Below, in pieces: positions 8,688 to 21,301 of a stretch of 64,000 bases of DNA (positions are counted from its first letter, which is position 1; the number at the start of each line of letters is the position of its first letter). The DNA comes from Lantana camara (lineage: Eukaryota; Streptophyta; Magnoliopsida; Lamiales; Verbenaceae): contig CM074858.1 of assembly GCA_037501455.1 (NCBI GenBank), forward strand, positions 16,294,501 through 16,358,500, given 5' to 3'. The position numbers were made by a program, and so were the translations under genes. Under the pieces are notes generated by a model. The model ran no database searches. It had not been told where the DNA came from and worked only from the letters and a program-made list of their open reading frames with translations.

Positions 8688-11176
8688 TGTAACGCCCCAA
8701 ATTTTATTAATCATAATTTTCGGTTATTATAGTAAATTTTGAAATTTATTTTATAATGAAAAATATTTATTGCATGAAATAATTGCCGAGAACATTTCAA
8801 ATTACCAAATTGTCCCCAGTAAAATATTTTCCAAAACTCTAGGGACTTAATTGCATGGACTTTTAGGACCGAATTGATCATATTTTAAAACTAAGTATAC
8901 TCAATTGCGTACTTTTATAAGCTAGAGGATTAAGTGGCAAATTAGTATATTTCACAATTTTCAAAAATGGATGAATCATGTATTAACCTTTCCATGAGCT
9001 TCCATGAGCTCATTTCATCCAACAATTGCCAAAATATATCCATCTCTCTCTCGGTATTTCAAGAAGAGGAGGAGGAAGTGATTTTCTCATCAATCATCAA
9101 GATTTCAAGAAAGCTTGCAAGAAATTTAGGAGAGATCATCATCATCATCATCTACTTTCTCCATTTCTTTCATTTTCAAGGTTGGTTTGCATGGAATTGA
9201 TGATTTTGATCATAATTGAATAGGTTAGGGTTTGAGTGATATATGCTATATGATTGAAATAGAATTGGAAGCATGATTAAATGATCATATCATGAATTAT
9301 AACATGGTTTATTCATGAAATAATTGGATATTTGGCAAGAATGTTCAAGAGTTGATCATGAGTTTGAAGCATGAATATGTGATGATAGTTCATGGTTTTA
9401 AGTGTCCAAGGTTATATTATTACTTCATGAATGTGTATGCATCATATTTCCACAAATTATAGTATTTGGGGATCAAAATTGGGTGTTTGTGGTTTTGTTG
9501 CTTTCTTCCCGAGAGCTTCCCCTGTTTCTGCCTCTGTTTTTCAATTACAGAGACTGGGAACGACCGTTCCCATCCTTAAGGCTTTGCGGGAACGACCGTT
9601 CCCATTCCTTTTCAAAATTAGGCGGCCGACTACGGGAACGGCCGTTCCCATTTTGGCCTTGGAGCCGGAAGGGCCGTTCCCATGAGGCGCGTTTTTAAAA
9701 GGGGGAAAACGCGGGCACGTTTTGGGGAACTCTTGGGAACGACCGTTCCCATTTTACAAAGGGAACGGGAACGGTCGTTCCCACCTGTGATGCAGAACAA
9801 AATATTCTGCACAAAATTACGAAATTAACCCCTCGACCCGACGACTTCTTTGACCCCGAATTGCTATAATATGTGTTAATATGATGTGAAACGAAAAGTT
9901 ATTATACCACATTGCATTTTCATGCTCGTCTCGATATATTTTGGCCGTTCGTCACATTTTGGTCATTTTAGGGCATGTCTCATGTACACACGTCGTGTTT
10001 GCACAGGTCACGAGGTCGTGAACGAGGGACAAGCTCCCTAGAACGTATCCTTGTTGCATTTCACAAGAAAGGTGAGGTTTAGTGAATAATAGTATAACAC
10101 CCTCAAACCGTATGTGAACTTTCAAAGCCAAAATCGTGTTTACTTATTTTCTTAAACTCTTTCTAAACGGTTAAAACAGTTTTAAGCAAATCGGACTCAT
10201 GCAAAGCAATGCATGTGGTTCGATTAATAGCACGATCATGCAAAGCAATGCATGTATTGAGCTATATTGATTGTTTAGTGGCGAGTAGCATGATAGCACA
10301 TTGGGCCCGAGGGTACGTGTACGAGTCAACCGGGAAAGCATCGGGCTGACGGGTAGCTCTATACACACCCCTCAACACTGGGATGACCCCTGAATCCACC
10401 AGGAGGTTGGTGGAGGAAGGAATCCCGCACGTGGGAGTCATGTTCCTGACGTGCGTAGACTGGATGGATAGGGCTTTGCAAACCCACCATCACCCGGAGT
10501 GAAGGAGTTCATGAATTGACTACGTGTACACCTTAACTGAATTGCTTGATCACATGATATCATAACTAGCTGGTAATGATTCACTATTGGAGTAAGGTTG
10601 GAGAAGCCCTCACTCGCCAGGGTCACGTATCAATGAAACGACTTTTAATTAATGAACTTGATAGTTGTAATCTCGGGCGATGAACGTTATACTTTGAACT
10701 TCTTTTATTTTATAGTTAAACATTACCCGGGATCACAACGTGCATGTTATTTGTGTTACACATTTATTTACTGCTTCACTCAGTCTTCCATGGACTGACA
10801 CCCCACCTTTCAGGTACTTGATAGCGGTCGCGTGCTAGGCGGGAGTCGAGTCAGGTTGCATTCCGCTGAGTCTAGCATTTCATCTTGTGTATAGAACTTT
10901 TGGTATCATGTTCAGAACATTACTAGCATATGATGGATATGTATATTTTGCAAGAGATGATAATGTATTGATAGATACATGTTACTCTTACTGATGAATG
11001 ATTCGGTGCTTCCGCTACCTTTTATTGCATGTATAGTTTAGTTCCCGCCTAGCTTGTTGGTATTGCATTGTCACCCGTTCGCTATAGCTTTGATTTATGT
11101 ATGGATTACCCATTTCATACGTGGATTGAGGCTATAGTGCGGGGGTGTGGCACCTCCACGTGTAAGGGGTGCTACA
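8688..11176 (+). repeat. 3' LTR of element A
   Basis: The 2489-bp LTR is nearly identical to the 5' copy. Visible differences are one extra ATC and C at 10831 in place of T at 6608. Its palindrome cluster is at 9555-9783. It ends GGTGCTACA followed by the TSD TATCT. Confidence 0.95.
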
Positions 11177-11181
11177 TATCT

Positions 11182-14100
11182 TAAGCTCGAGAATTCGAAT
11201 TTGAATTTTGACTTCGCCATTGGATTCATTTCAACGATTCGGGGTCTAACGGAACAAGCCCCATATTTTTCTAAGCCCGTTTGAACCCCCTTTAGCTTAA
11301 AATCAGATCCGAATGGATCAGATCTTTTTGAACTGACCCGTTTTACCCTAACCCGACCCATATCAGCTCTTAAGAGCTGAAATTGGCCCCTTTCCTCTTC
11401 ATTCTTGAAACTTGAGAAGAGAAGAGAAGAGAGAAGAAGAAGCTCCCCACGTCCTACACCTTAGAGCTCAAGTTTCGACTTCGATTCTAGGCCAATTGAT
11501 GATCCAAGGTAAGATTTGAATTCCTCTCTTCAAGTGCTTCATTTCTATCCGATTGAATCCCGTTTTTCTTGCTTGTTTTCATGCCTACAAAGAAGAAGAT
11601 GAATAGTTCCAATATGTGAAAATTTGAGAATATGTCTTGTGCTTTGATTCCCTTGCTTCAAGATTGAAATATGTTGCTCCCTCAAGCTTCCTTGTTGCAT
11701 ATTTGGTGAAATTTTGATTGTTGGTTGCATATTTCTTAAAACTCCATCAATGGAGCTTTAATGGCAACTTGATTTCTAACTCGATTTATGCCTTAAGATT
11801 GAGATATGTGGTAGAGCATGCATATATGAACTTGTCTCGAATTTTGCTTGATTCGGAGGTGTTTTGGTGTTGGATTGATGTTTGGGGTGGTTTTGAAACC
11901 ACCCCCCAACGAGCTGCTGCTGTTGTTCTACGTTTCTTCTGCCAGACGGGGTCCAAACGACCGTTTGGATCCCCATTGCTTTTACCAAATGCCCGTTTGG
12001 ACAGCCCCTGTCTCACCTGAGAACCTTCAAATGGCCATTTCTACTTTCAAGCCAATTTTCAAACGGTCGTTTACCCCATCAAACATGCTCCGATTGACCT
12101 GAATATTTAACCATAGAAACCTTTTGAAGTCTAGAGTATTATCCAATTAGAATCACCTTAAAATCTGTTATGTTTTGTGAGATATAACCGTTTGAAATTT
12201 GTGTCGCCACTTCGTCGAAATTTTGCTTTTGTTTAACTTCAATCTACGCCATTTTCGGATCGCTTTGAACCACGATTCGAGCCATATACTGTTGGAAAGA
12301 TCTATTTGTCTAGTTTCATATACAAGAAAAGAAACTCAATTCTCACTTCTCAAACTGAAGATATTCCTGTTTTCCTATGACTTGAGTGTTTTGGGAAATT
12401 TCCAGCTTTTGCCCATTTTCGCTCGGAACCACTTTTCGTATTTTTCTTCCATTTTTCTTGTGCCTTTCCACCTCCAAACCTGTTCTTAACTTGTTATCTC
12501 ATGTATATGTGTTTATATTTGTTCTAAATATGTAACTTACATGAACTTGTTTCTCGGTATTATACCTTAATTGTGTAAGTGTGATTGATTGTGTGAAACC
12601 TTGAATGACTTCCTTGTACTTGAAATGTACTTGTATGCTCTTATATGATTAATTGAATTTCAATTAGTTACGAACGTGTCTATTTGGTCGTGCATGTAAT
12701 CTTTATGCATTTGCTTGTCGAATCACTATTATATGACTTATGTGCTTGATTTCGTGTTTCACTTGCAACTTGAATTATTTGTACATGGTGCCGAATTACT
12801 TGGACATGAATTATGTTTAAGGCCTATATACATGTATCCGTAGCTTTCATAAGCATACGCCGTGCATCTATGTGGTTCATGCTTGAGTTTAAGTCTTGTT
12901 CTTATGTTCAGTTTGTCCAGGTGCACCCGGGGTGGTTGTTTGTTAGCCGAGTTGATTCCGGGATGGATCAAAGGTCTTGTCTTCAGCCTCGTCGGTGTAA
13001 GGTGTGGTTAGGATTATTAGTTATGACCTTAATGCAATGTGCTCGATTTTGAATGCATGTGGTTTAATAAGCCTTATACGTACGATGATATGTGTGAGAT
13101 ATGTATTTGTTCGAATTTTTCACGAGTTTACAAGTATGATACGCAATGTACAAGCCTATGTATGCTTGTTTTGGTTTTGATTTGTTATGTATATATACGT
13201 ATGTATAAGTTTTGTCTGTCTGTAGCGGGTTAAGTTCTGTTCTGTGAATGTTGGGCCCTAAGAGCTATGGGTAAGGAATCCCTGGGACGATATCGGGCCG
13301 TCGGGGCTCGGCCTGTGCGTACTTCCATCCAAGGTATCACGTGCGACTCCGAAAGCTAGGGAAGGCATGGTATTTTGATGCCTTCGGTGTAAAAGCCGGG
13401 GAGGACACGTTGTGGGTTAGCTACCCCTCGTGGGTTTGTTAAAGTTCTGGATGGTTAGGGCCGTGCGTGGCTCCTCCATCATTGGTGTGGTGGTTGGATA
13501 TGTTTATGAATTTCTGTTTTGATTTGTTCTGAGGAGTAAAGGTTGGAAGCTCGTACCCACCGAGTAATCTGTTCTGTTAAGATTCGTGAAACGGGGATAG
13601 ATTCTAAATTAAGTTAAAATTTGGAAACATTTTAATACCTTAAGATAAATTTTGAAATATGTTAAGAAAGGATAAGTTTTGTTATGAAATGTGATATGAT
13701 AAGATATGAACGTATATGTATGCTATGTATAAGATAAGCTCGTATTGTTTTGTTTTGTAAGCAGCCCTTATATGTATATATCACGAGAAAATGATTTAGT
13801 GTGCAAAAACTATCCTTGAGCTCACGAACAGTATGATTTTTGTCCTTTATATATATAGTGTGTGTGGGTAGCCCCTCACTCAGTCAGTGTGATTCACCCT
13901 CTCCCTCCCCATGTTTTTAGTGTGCAGGTTTCTCTTGCAGTTCGAGATAGGCGGAGTCAGTCTTTGGAGTCAGTTTTTTAGTCGAGTTTTTTGTATTAGT
14001 TAATTTATCTTACATTTGCATTACTTTTAATTCAACTTTTTGTGTTAGAAATGAAAGAATGAATGAATGTTTAATTTTGGATTATATTATGTATTGATAT

Positions 14101-14356
14101 GAGTTTCGGGACAGGCTTCTAGGGATAATTGAACTCGTCACCTGCTTATGTATGTTTGAATTTAGTATGGCTTATTTTCGCTTCCTCATTCTTGTTGTTT
14201 GAATTTTGAAGTTCAAGGTCTACGTTCGCCTAGCTTAGGTGTGAGTCTGTCAGTCTCCCATTTGCCAATGCTTGGTTCATGTACGGAATTCCTATTTCGT
14301 ATGTGGATTAGGCTTTGGTGCGAGGGATGTGGTGACCCACCCTGCGGAGTGCTACA
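11182..14356 (+). mobile_element. LTR B, second part
   Basis: This is the rest of the B LTR (about 3388 bp in total without element A), ending GAGTGCTACA. It carries a strong splice-donor-like CAAG/GTAAGA at 11508/11509, a palindrome cluster at 11948-12072 and a CTCACTCAGTCAGTGTG block near 13876. A gene-like leader (a purine-rich GAGAAGAGAAG stretch near 11410) precedes the donor. No complete 3' LTR partner is present. Confidence 0.85.
11948..12072. promoter_or_regulatory. Palindrome cluster in LTR B
   Basis: Four inverted repeats are present: CCAAACGACCGTTTGG inside longer GGGG...CCCC arms (11948-11974); CCAAATGCCCGTTTGG (11985-12000); AAATGGCCATTT (12029-12040); AAACGGTCGTTT (12061-12072). 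The AACGRCCGTT-like core matches the LTR A cluster, but the outer arms differ (CC...GG instead of GGG...CCC). Confidence 0.82.
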
Positions 14357-15319
14357 CCCTTACGTGGTATCAGAGCCCCAGGTTACAAAAGCGGGGTTCA
14401 GTGTCATGTTGTGTCTGTCTAGGTCGAACGACATAGGATAATTTGATTATGCGAGCATGTGCGTCGCGATTTGTTAAACTATGTGTTTATTTCTATTAAT
14501 TTTGTCAATTTTATTTTTTTATGATGCATTGCATTAATTGTTGCAATTATTTGTTGTACATGCTACTTTGTGAATTGTGCGGTGCATGGCATTGGCATCT
14601 CTAACCGAACATGCATTGGCTTGAGTGTTTACATCTCAGGATGTCCTGGAATAAGACAACAAACTCTCCTCCTTTGGATGGACTTATTGGATGGCGTTTT
14701 GATTGAGCTAAATTAAGGTTCAAACTAAAGAGAGAGAGAACTGGGTTCGAAAGGGGTTCGACGTCAATCTTGATGGGTAATTTTGAGATGGGGATTATCA
14801 AGATGAAGGAATGTTTCTTTGTTGCAGTGGGATATCTTGTACGGAGGACAGGATGATAAAGAGAAATTAGCAAGGGAGTGCTTGAACAGACTTATTATGC
14901 AAATTACTGGGAACTAGTTGATGTGGAGTTGATCTTGGGAGAATCCCAGGGCTAGCGATGTGCTTTAGAAGATAGAGTTGCTGTTCTCAGTTTGATCAGG
15001 GATGTTATCTTTGATAGGGACTACCGAGAAGTTCCAATTAGGATCAATAAAGAGCTATAAAAAGGGCTTAGTAGCACAGAATGATCGTGAAGGGATGTGG
15101 GGACAATCTCATAAGTCTAAAAAACCTTCAAAGAGGAGCGCATTCAAAAATTGCTATGTTAATTTCAACAAAGATCGGCATCTTATATGGTTTAAAGAAA
15201 AGAGGCCTCAAGGAATTTCACGAGGTCTTGGCACTGAAAGAATACAATTGCATCATTCGAACACCTTGAAAGAACAGGTACATAGAGAGGGATACCAAAG
15301 AGTTGACTCCTTACATCGA
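14357..15319 (+). pseudogene. Degenerate interior of element B with gag remnant
   Basis: A primer site TGGTATCAGAGCC lies at 14365-14377. The leader resembles that of A (phrase GTCTAGGTCGAACGACATAGGAT). A gag-like start ATG at 14641 follows CATCTCAGG. The frame breaks at once, and only scattered Lys/Arg-rich pieces are open. No zinc knuckle or pol domain was seen. It joins a D-type LTR fragment near 15320. Confidence 0.6.
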
Positions 15320-16035
15320 AAGGTGATCGCCGGTAAGGGAGATCCGGGACAGATAATATCTCTATGCACATTTCCCCGTTTGTTTGCAGGTTTGCTTTGT
15401 GTGTATGTTTCGATACGTTATTTGTTAAGAAATTATTCGTGAAACGGGAGTGAATTCTCAATTAATAAAACTTGGCTGTTTTGGCCTTCGGCCTAACTCT
15501 TTTACTCCCTATATCTAGTATCACGTGTGAAAATTTTTTAAAATGTAAAAACCATACCTCGATTCACGAACTCCCCTCTTTGATATTTGTTGTGCTCTGT
15601 ATATGTATGTACGCGCGTGTGTGTAGCCCCTCACTCAGTCAGTGTGACTGACCCCTCCCTCTTTATGTTTTTAGTTTGCAGGTTCCGGTCCGTTGGTTCG
15701 AGCTAGGCGGTTTTCTATCTTTTGAGTCTTTGGTAGCTTTGGTCCAGTCTGCATTCTATCTAGAGCATGTTCTGCATTGTATACTCCGATCCTTTGTAAT
15801 TTGAATTATGAACTTGTAAGTTTTGGCCGTGGAGGCAAGTTTGTATTTAATTTGTTTTAGTTTTGTATAATTTCACACTATGCCTATATTTGTTTGAGGG
15901 TTTAGACCTCCTAGCTTAGGAGGGTCTTTTGTTTGTCACCCGTTCGCTTGTGCTTGGTGCGTTTACGGATTCTCCATTTTGCTACACATGTCGGGCTAGT
16001 GCGGGGGATGTGGCACCTTACGCTTGGGGTGCTAC
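15320..16035 (+). mobile_element. 3' fragment of a D-type LTR
   Basis: The segment from GGTAAGGGAGATCCGGGAC to GGGTGCTAC parallels the last ~770 bp of LTR D (from about 47272 to 48039), including CTCACTCAGTCAGTGTGACTGACCCC (15630 onward) and the AGCTAGGCGG block. Its start is not an LTR terminus and no matching TSD is seen. It therefore looks like a recombination product between the B interior and a D-family LTR. Confidence 0.7.
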
Positions 16036-16088
16036 GCAGATAGTCCACATTCCCGCAACAAAGATTACCTTCCATTCGCAATCAGGCA
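16036..16088 (-). pseudogene. LINE ORF2 fragment, 3'-most piece
   Basis: Read on the minus strand, this short piece continues the LINE frame from 19734 once solo LTR C and one TSD copy are removed. It is cut on its left by the D-type LTR fragment. No LINE poly(A) tail was found. Confidence 0.6.
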
Positions 16089-19000
16089 TGTGACACCCCG
16101 TCTCTCCGATAAGCCAGGTATGACATCACGAGAGGTTTTTCCAACGTTTTATTTCTTCTTTTGATTTAATATATGGGTTGAGTTAATTGTTTAAGTGATT
16201 TATATATGCTCTAATTGTTCAATTTTCACGTTTTAACTTTTGTATTTAATTTTCCTATTTTGAATTTAATTCCCGAGTGTGCTAATTTCGTGAATTTATG
16301 TGATATACGTGATTTAAGTATATAACTGTAGAGCTTTAAAATTAGTGGACTTAATTGAAAACTTAGATTTGGACTTAATTGAAACTTTTTGAAAGTTTTG
16401 GACCTAATTGGAATTTTCCTTTTTAACAAAATTTTTTTATTTAATTCGTTTAATTTTAAATTTTAATTTTGAATAATATGTTTATTTGTTGAAATGGGTT
16501 GCGTTTGTATTCGATTTGAGATCGAAATTTTGTGTTTTTCTGATATGTTGGAGATTTGTGAGTTATGGATTTGTTTTTGTGATCGTTTTACATTTTCGGA
16601 CTTGTTTGAAATGGTAACGCACCATTTTATTTGTTTTGGGGACTCGAGGGCCTAACTAGTTTTAGCGCGCCTTGTGTTCCGGAATTTATAACTTGAGCTC
16701 GGGAATTCGGATTCGAATTCCGGAAGTGGCGCCGGACTCGTAACGAGATTTTCAAGCTAAGGAATGTAGCCTCCCATTTTTCTAAACCCGTTTGATACTC
16801 CGAATTTGGCCCGGAAAACTGATTCGCGCTCATATGACCACCTTTCACTAATTTGCACATAAGTCCCTCAATTCTTGACCAATTACCCCCAAACTTGGAC
16901 CCACATGACCCCAACTTAATGCTCTACCATCCCTATCTCTTTCATTTCGTCTCACATAAGCCAAGAAGGAGATTTTCAGCAGCTTTGGAGAGAAACCAAG
17001 AAAATCCCATCACTATTCACCAAGTTGAGATTTTGAGCTCCAATCTCCTTGTTTCTCCATCATCTTCAAGGGGTAAGTACATATTTGATATATATATGGT
17101 TATATGATCATTTACATCCATAATTTTCTGAGTTTGATCCATAAATGATATGGTTTTGAACATTTGAATGAATAGTTAGGTTTTAATGAAGAAATGTAAT
17201 TTCTTGAATTCCTTTGAGTATAATCTTGATTTGAAGCTATATATGAATTCCTTATGCTTCATTTATGATTGTGTGAACTTATATTAAATGTTGGATGAGT
17301 GGTTGTTGAGTTACCATTAATGGAGGTTGTGATTTTTCTCCAAGTTCTTTTCCTTCCCTTCTTCCTTGTTGTTGCTGCGTTTGTGCCTGATTTGTGAAGT
17401 GTTTGGGGTGTAATTTATATTGCCTTTGCTACGTTAGTTGCCTGGAAGTGTTGCCTTGAGTGTCTATTGTTGTTGCTGTCGTTATTGCCTTGAAACAGAG
17501 GGATTCAAAGTAACTGCTGCTGCTGCGACTGAACTATCTCCTCGGGCGGGGAGATTTTGCTCCTAGAATTGCCCGGCCGGGTACTTTCTATGCAGAAGCT
17601 TCTGTATGAAATGTACCCGGGAGGGTACTTTTATGAATAAAATCTCCCCCGGGCGGGGAGATGGGGTGCAATCCATTGGATACTTTGTTTGTTTTTCCTC
17701 CCATTTATATGTTATTTGCATGTTTAGTGCTTGTTTTCTTATTGCTAATTGTCGATTTATAATATCATATGGGTATAGTTGAATTATATTGAACTGATTT
17801 GGTTACATGCACACTACGTAATTAATGCATGAATTAGTTGTTGCAAGTAGAATGACCTTTTAATTGTTAAATGGAATTATATGCATTAAATTTTGTCTCT
17901 TTGCATGGACTTTACGTGAACTAATGCGTGATATAAAGATAAAAATTTAACTTGGACTTGTGATTATTGTTTGGTTGATATTTGCATTCAACGTGACCCT
18001 AAGTGTGATTTAAGGTGGAATTATTTGTTAAAATTTATGAAATATGTTTAAGAAATGTTATGATACGTTTTATACGGATTTGAATTTTAATGACGTTAGT
18101 GATGCAAACTTGAATTTCCTTTGCATCCATTTGCGTTCTTATGTATCGCCGTGCGTCTAATTGGTTCATGTTTGAGTCTAAGTCATAAGTTTGGATTTAA
18201 TTGTCTCAGATTTGAGTTCGAGAGGTGTTGGTTCCGCCATTTAACTTCTTCTTGGTCGTCAATGCTCGTCCATGAGCTCTTTCGGTAAAGGTGAGGTTTA
18301 GGTTTGTTTCTTTTTAGTTAATACCACTTACGACCCTATATGCTCGTTTTCAAGCCCGCATGCGAATATACACTATATTTAAATTAAATATGTGCCTTAT
18401 GATATGTTATGAATTTTGTTAATTCGATTTAATATGAATTTTTCGGAAATTATACGTATGGGCGTATATGAGCTTAAAATGGTTTTGCAACGAGGCTATG
18501 CTCCAAACCGTGTAGTGTCAAGCGAACTATGGATCTTCCTCAGCATATTATGAATTTGGAAGACACGGAGAGGTACGTGTATAGCATATGCCGAGTTGCA
18601 CGGTAAGGTATGTTTCTTTTGTATGTTTCTAGGTTTTGCGAGTTAGGTATGAATCCTTATGAATCTTACGAATCCTTATGAATCTTATGAATCTTTGGGA
18701 CCTGGAGGCGTGGGTAAGGGAGACCCGGTGCGGCTGTTGGGGTCACCGGTTATCACCCCTGTGCACGTGCTCCCTAAGGTACGTTGCAGGATCGCTACCC
18801 CACGTACAGGTATCGAGTTGCACGATATGGGCCCGTAGCCCGCGTGCAGACTTCCGGAGAAGGTGGATAGAATACGGGAATATGTGTTTTATGAATTTTA
18901 AGTATTTATGTTTCTTTACGGTTCTTACGAATTCTTTTGTTAAAGTTGACTCGTACTCGCCGGGTATTTGAATTCTTATGTTATTTTGATTATGAAACGG

Positions 19001-19733
19001 GATAGGATCTTTCGTTTTCATTAAGAGATTTTTATGCTAAGGTTTGAATCATTATGAATATATGAATCCCTATGAGTTTTAATATGAATTCATATGTGTC
19101 TCTGAATCTATGAATCCTTATGAGTTTTTGAATCTATGAATCCTTACGAGTTTTCAAACTTAAGAATATACGAATATATGAATAAGTATGAGTTCTTTTG
19201 AAAATGGCTTTGGTATGTAAAACCCTATTCCCGGTTCATAGTCTTTTGTTTAATACATGCTTTGCTTTATACGTATACGTGTGTGGGTGTGCGTTAGCCC
19301 CCTCACTCAGTCGGTGGACTGACCCTCTCCTTTCAACCCTTCAGTTTGTAGGTTGGGCGTGCTAGGCGGAGTCTTGAGTCGGTCGGGTTCAAGTCTTCTA
19401 GTTCGAGTTGCATTTTCATTTGCATTCAGTCGTGCTTTAGTATATGATTCGATTTTGGAAATTGTAGTAGGTATATGTTATCATTCGGTTAATGAATTAT
19501 GTATGAATTTTCTATTTTGTATATTTTGTGGATTAATCTTCCTGGATTTGATTGTTTGCTTCCGCATTAATATTATTTTGCGCGCTCTGGTCTTCTCTTA
19601 GCTCCGCTTGGCTTAGCGTGTGCGTGTAGGTTCCCGTCCGCTTAGTCTTGGACTCATGTATGGATTTCTATTTCACATGTGGGTTCGGGGCTAGGTGCGG
19701 GGGATGTGGTGGCTCGTCACTCCGGGCGCTACA
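16089..19733 (+). mobile_element. Solo LTR C
   Basis: A 3645-bp gypsy LTR runs from TGTGACACCCCG to GGGCGCTACA with TSD AGGCA at 16084-16088 and 19734-19738 and no interior, which is the product of LTR-LTR recombination. It holds a donor-like GGTAAGTAC (17072/17073), a palindrome cluster (17536-17662) and the CACTCAGTCGGTGGACTGACCC block (about 19304-19325). It is inserted in the LINE, opposite to its orientation. Confidence 0.93.
17536..17662. promoter_or_regulatory. Palindrome cluster in LTR C
   Basis: Four GC-rich inverted repeats are present: ATCTCC...GGAGAT (17536-17555), CCCGGCCGGG (17572-17581), GTACCCGGGAGGGTAC (17613-17628) and ATCTCCCC...GGGGAGAT (17642-17662). The sequence differs from the A and B clusters, but the location 460 bp after the donor-like site matches. 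Confidence 0.8.
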
Positions 19734-21301
19734 AGGCAGGAGTTTGTTTCACAGCTCCTGTTTCCACGCTAAACCAAAAAACCTGTGTCCTGCAACTGCT
19801 GGCTTAGTCCAATCATTGTCTTTGATTATCCATTTCTAGAGCTGGGACGAACTCGGACAGTGTCGAAATATGTGAATGATGTCTTCGTTCTCGCCATGGC
19901 AACGCTTACACCTTCCGTTTCCACCTAGGTTACGTGCCCTTTGAAGCGCATTACACATCACACTCCCATGATTTAATTTCCAAAGGAAACATTTTAACTT
20001 ATATGGTAGCTTACTCCTCCATATCGTATACCAAGATTTGTCTCGCACTCCTCTCGAATCCAGAAGTCACTTCTGCCATTATACACGTGGCTCACCCTTA
20101 GTTCTAACTCCGTCTCATGGATTAGTCCCGATACCAAGTCCCCGTAGTCTGTACCCCTGAATAAGTGTGAACCGCCCTGCCAAATTCAAGTTTTTTGACT
20201 TCCACGTAGAGAGTTTGCGCTGCACTCTTTCAACCATCACTGCATAATCAACACTTGAACGTCCACCGTCTCCTAGATTTACACCCAAATATTTACCTTC
20301 CTGTTCCGTCTCGCCTATACCTAAGATACCGATAATGTTTGCCCTTTGGTTCACATCCGTGCATGGCGAGAACCAAACTTTGGACTTCCCATTACTGATA
20401 CGGAGTCCGGAAGCTCCGCAAAAACTCATGAGAATCTTCTGAATCCGAGCATCGTTACCATTAGAAACCTTTGCTAGGAGGATAATATCATCTGTAAACA
20501 TCATGTGGCTAATTTAAGGCCACATCTGCTAGCTGCTACATGAACCCAATCCCCCATTGCCACTGTTTCTTCTATCAAATAATTTAGTCTCTCCATGCAT
20601 AACATGAACAGGTATGAAGATAGGGGGTCTCCTTGTTGAAGACCTCGTGTAGGAGAGATAGGTTTGGTCGGGTCACCATTCCATAGAATTAGGGGCTTCT
20701 CACATCCCACAATCTCCATTATGAGTCTTACCAATACCTGTTGAAAATCGAAGAACAAAAGTGTCTCCTAGAGAAAATTCCAATCCACCATATCATAAGC
20801 TTTCTCAAGGTCGAGTTTTAATAACATGCTCCATTTCCTACTTTTCGATTTGTGCATCGAATGTACAATTTTTTTTTGATAATAAGGATATGATCATGCG
20901 TAGTCTTCCCTGGTATAAATGAACTTCGAAACGGGCCCACTAACTCCAAGATGATAGGCTTAACTCATCATAATGAGCTCAGTGAGCGTCTTCAAAGAAA
21001 CATTGAGAAGGGCAATCGGCCTGAATTCAGCTGTATTCTTAGGATTCTCATTTTTTGGGATTAAGTTTATAAAAGCAGCACCCATGTCCGAAGGGATAAC
21101 CTGGTGCGCAAAGCATCTACTCAGGTACGTGAACAAGGAGTCTCTGATGATATCCCAATAGCTTTGGTAGAATAAAGCTCGAGATCCGTTTGGGCCGGGA
21201 GCTTTGGAAGGATTCATGGATTTCACAGCAGTTAGGACCTCCTCCTTTGAAAAGCCATAATTTCCTTGTCCCTTAAGCTAAGTTGCCTCTATAAGTTGCT
21301 G
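19734..21301 (-). pseudogene. L1-type LINE ORF2 remnant: reverse transcriptase and C-terminal zinc region
   Basis: On the minus strand, in coding order, there are an N-terminal RT block (SKAPGPNG, LIPK, FRPIAL; 20960-21226), a middle block (GLQQGDPLS; 20501-20758), the catalytic box FTDD (near 20495) with the following thumb region (20115-20504), and a Cys/His RT-associated zinc-binding region (CKRCHGENEDIIHIFRHC; 19836-20048). Several frameshifts and stops separate them, so it is inactive. It is an old host for the surrounding insertions and continues at 44316-44866. Confidence 0.88.

Larger units (their letters stand above)
4468..11176 (+). mobile_element. Element A: intact gag-only LTR retrotransposon
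   Basis: This complete 6709-bp gypsy-type element has two LTRs, an initiator tRNA-Met primer site, one gag frame, a polypurine tract and the 5-bp TSD TATCT at 4463-4467 and 11177-11181. There is no protease, reverse transcriptase, RNase H or integrase; the interior is only 1.73 kb. This is the layout described for TR-GAG elements, which must use pol enzymes of a related autonomous element. The LTRs show only one substitution (T6608/C10831) and one ATC unit (five copies at 4915-4929, six at 9135-9152), so insertion was recent. It sits in LTR B in the same orientation. Confidence 0.95.

Noticed and set aside
16853..17107. Open frame in LTR C similar to one at 45416-45679 in LTR D
   Set aside because: The similarity follows the conserved LTR leader DNA up to the donor-like site. 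There is no evidence of a shared protein, and both are better explained as non-coding leader.
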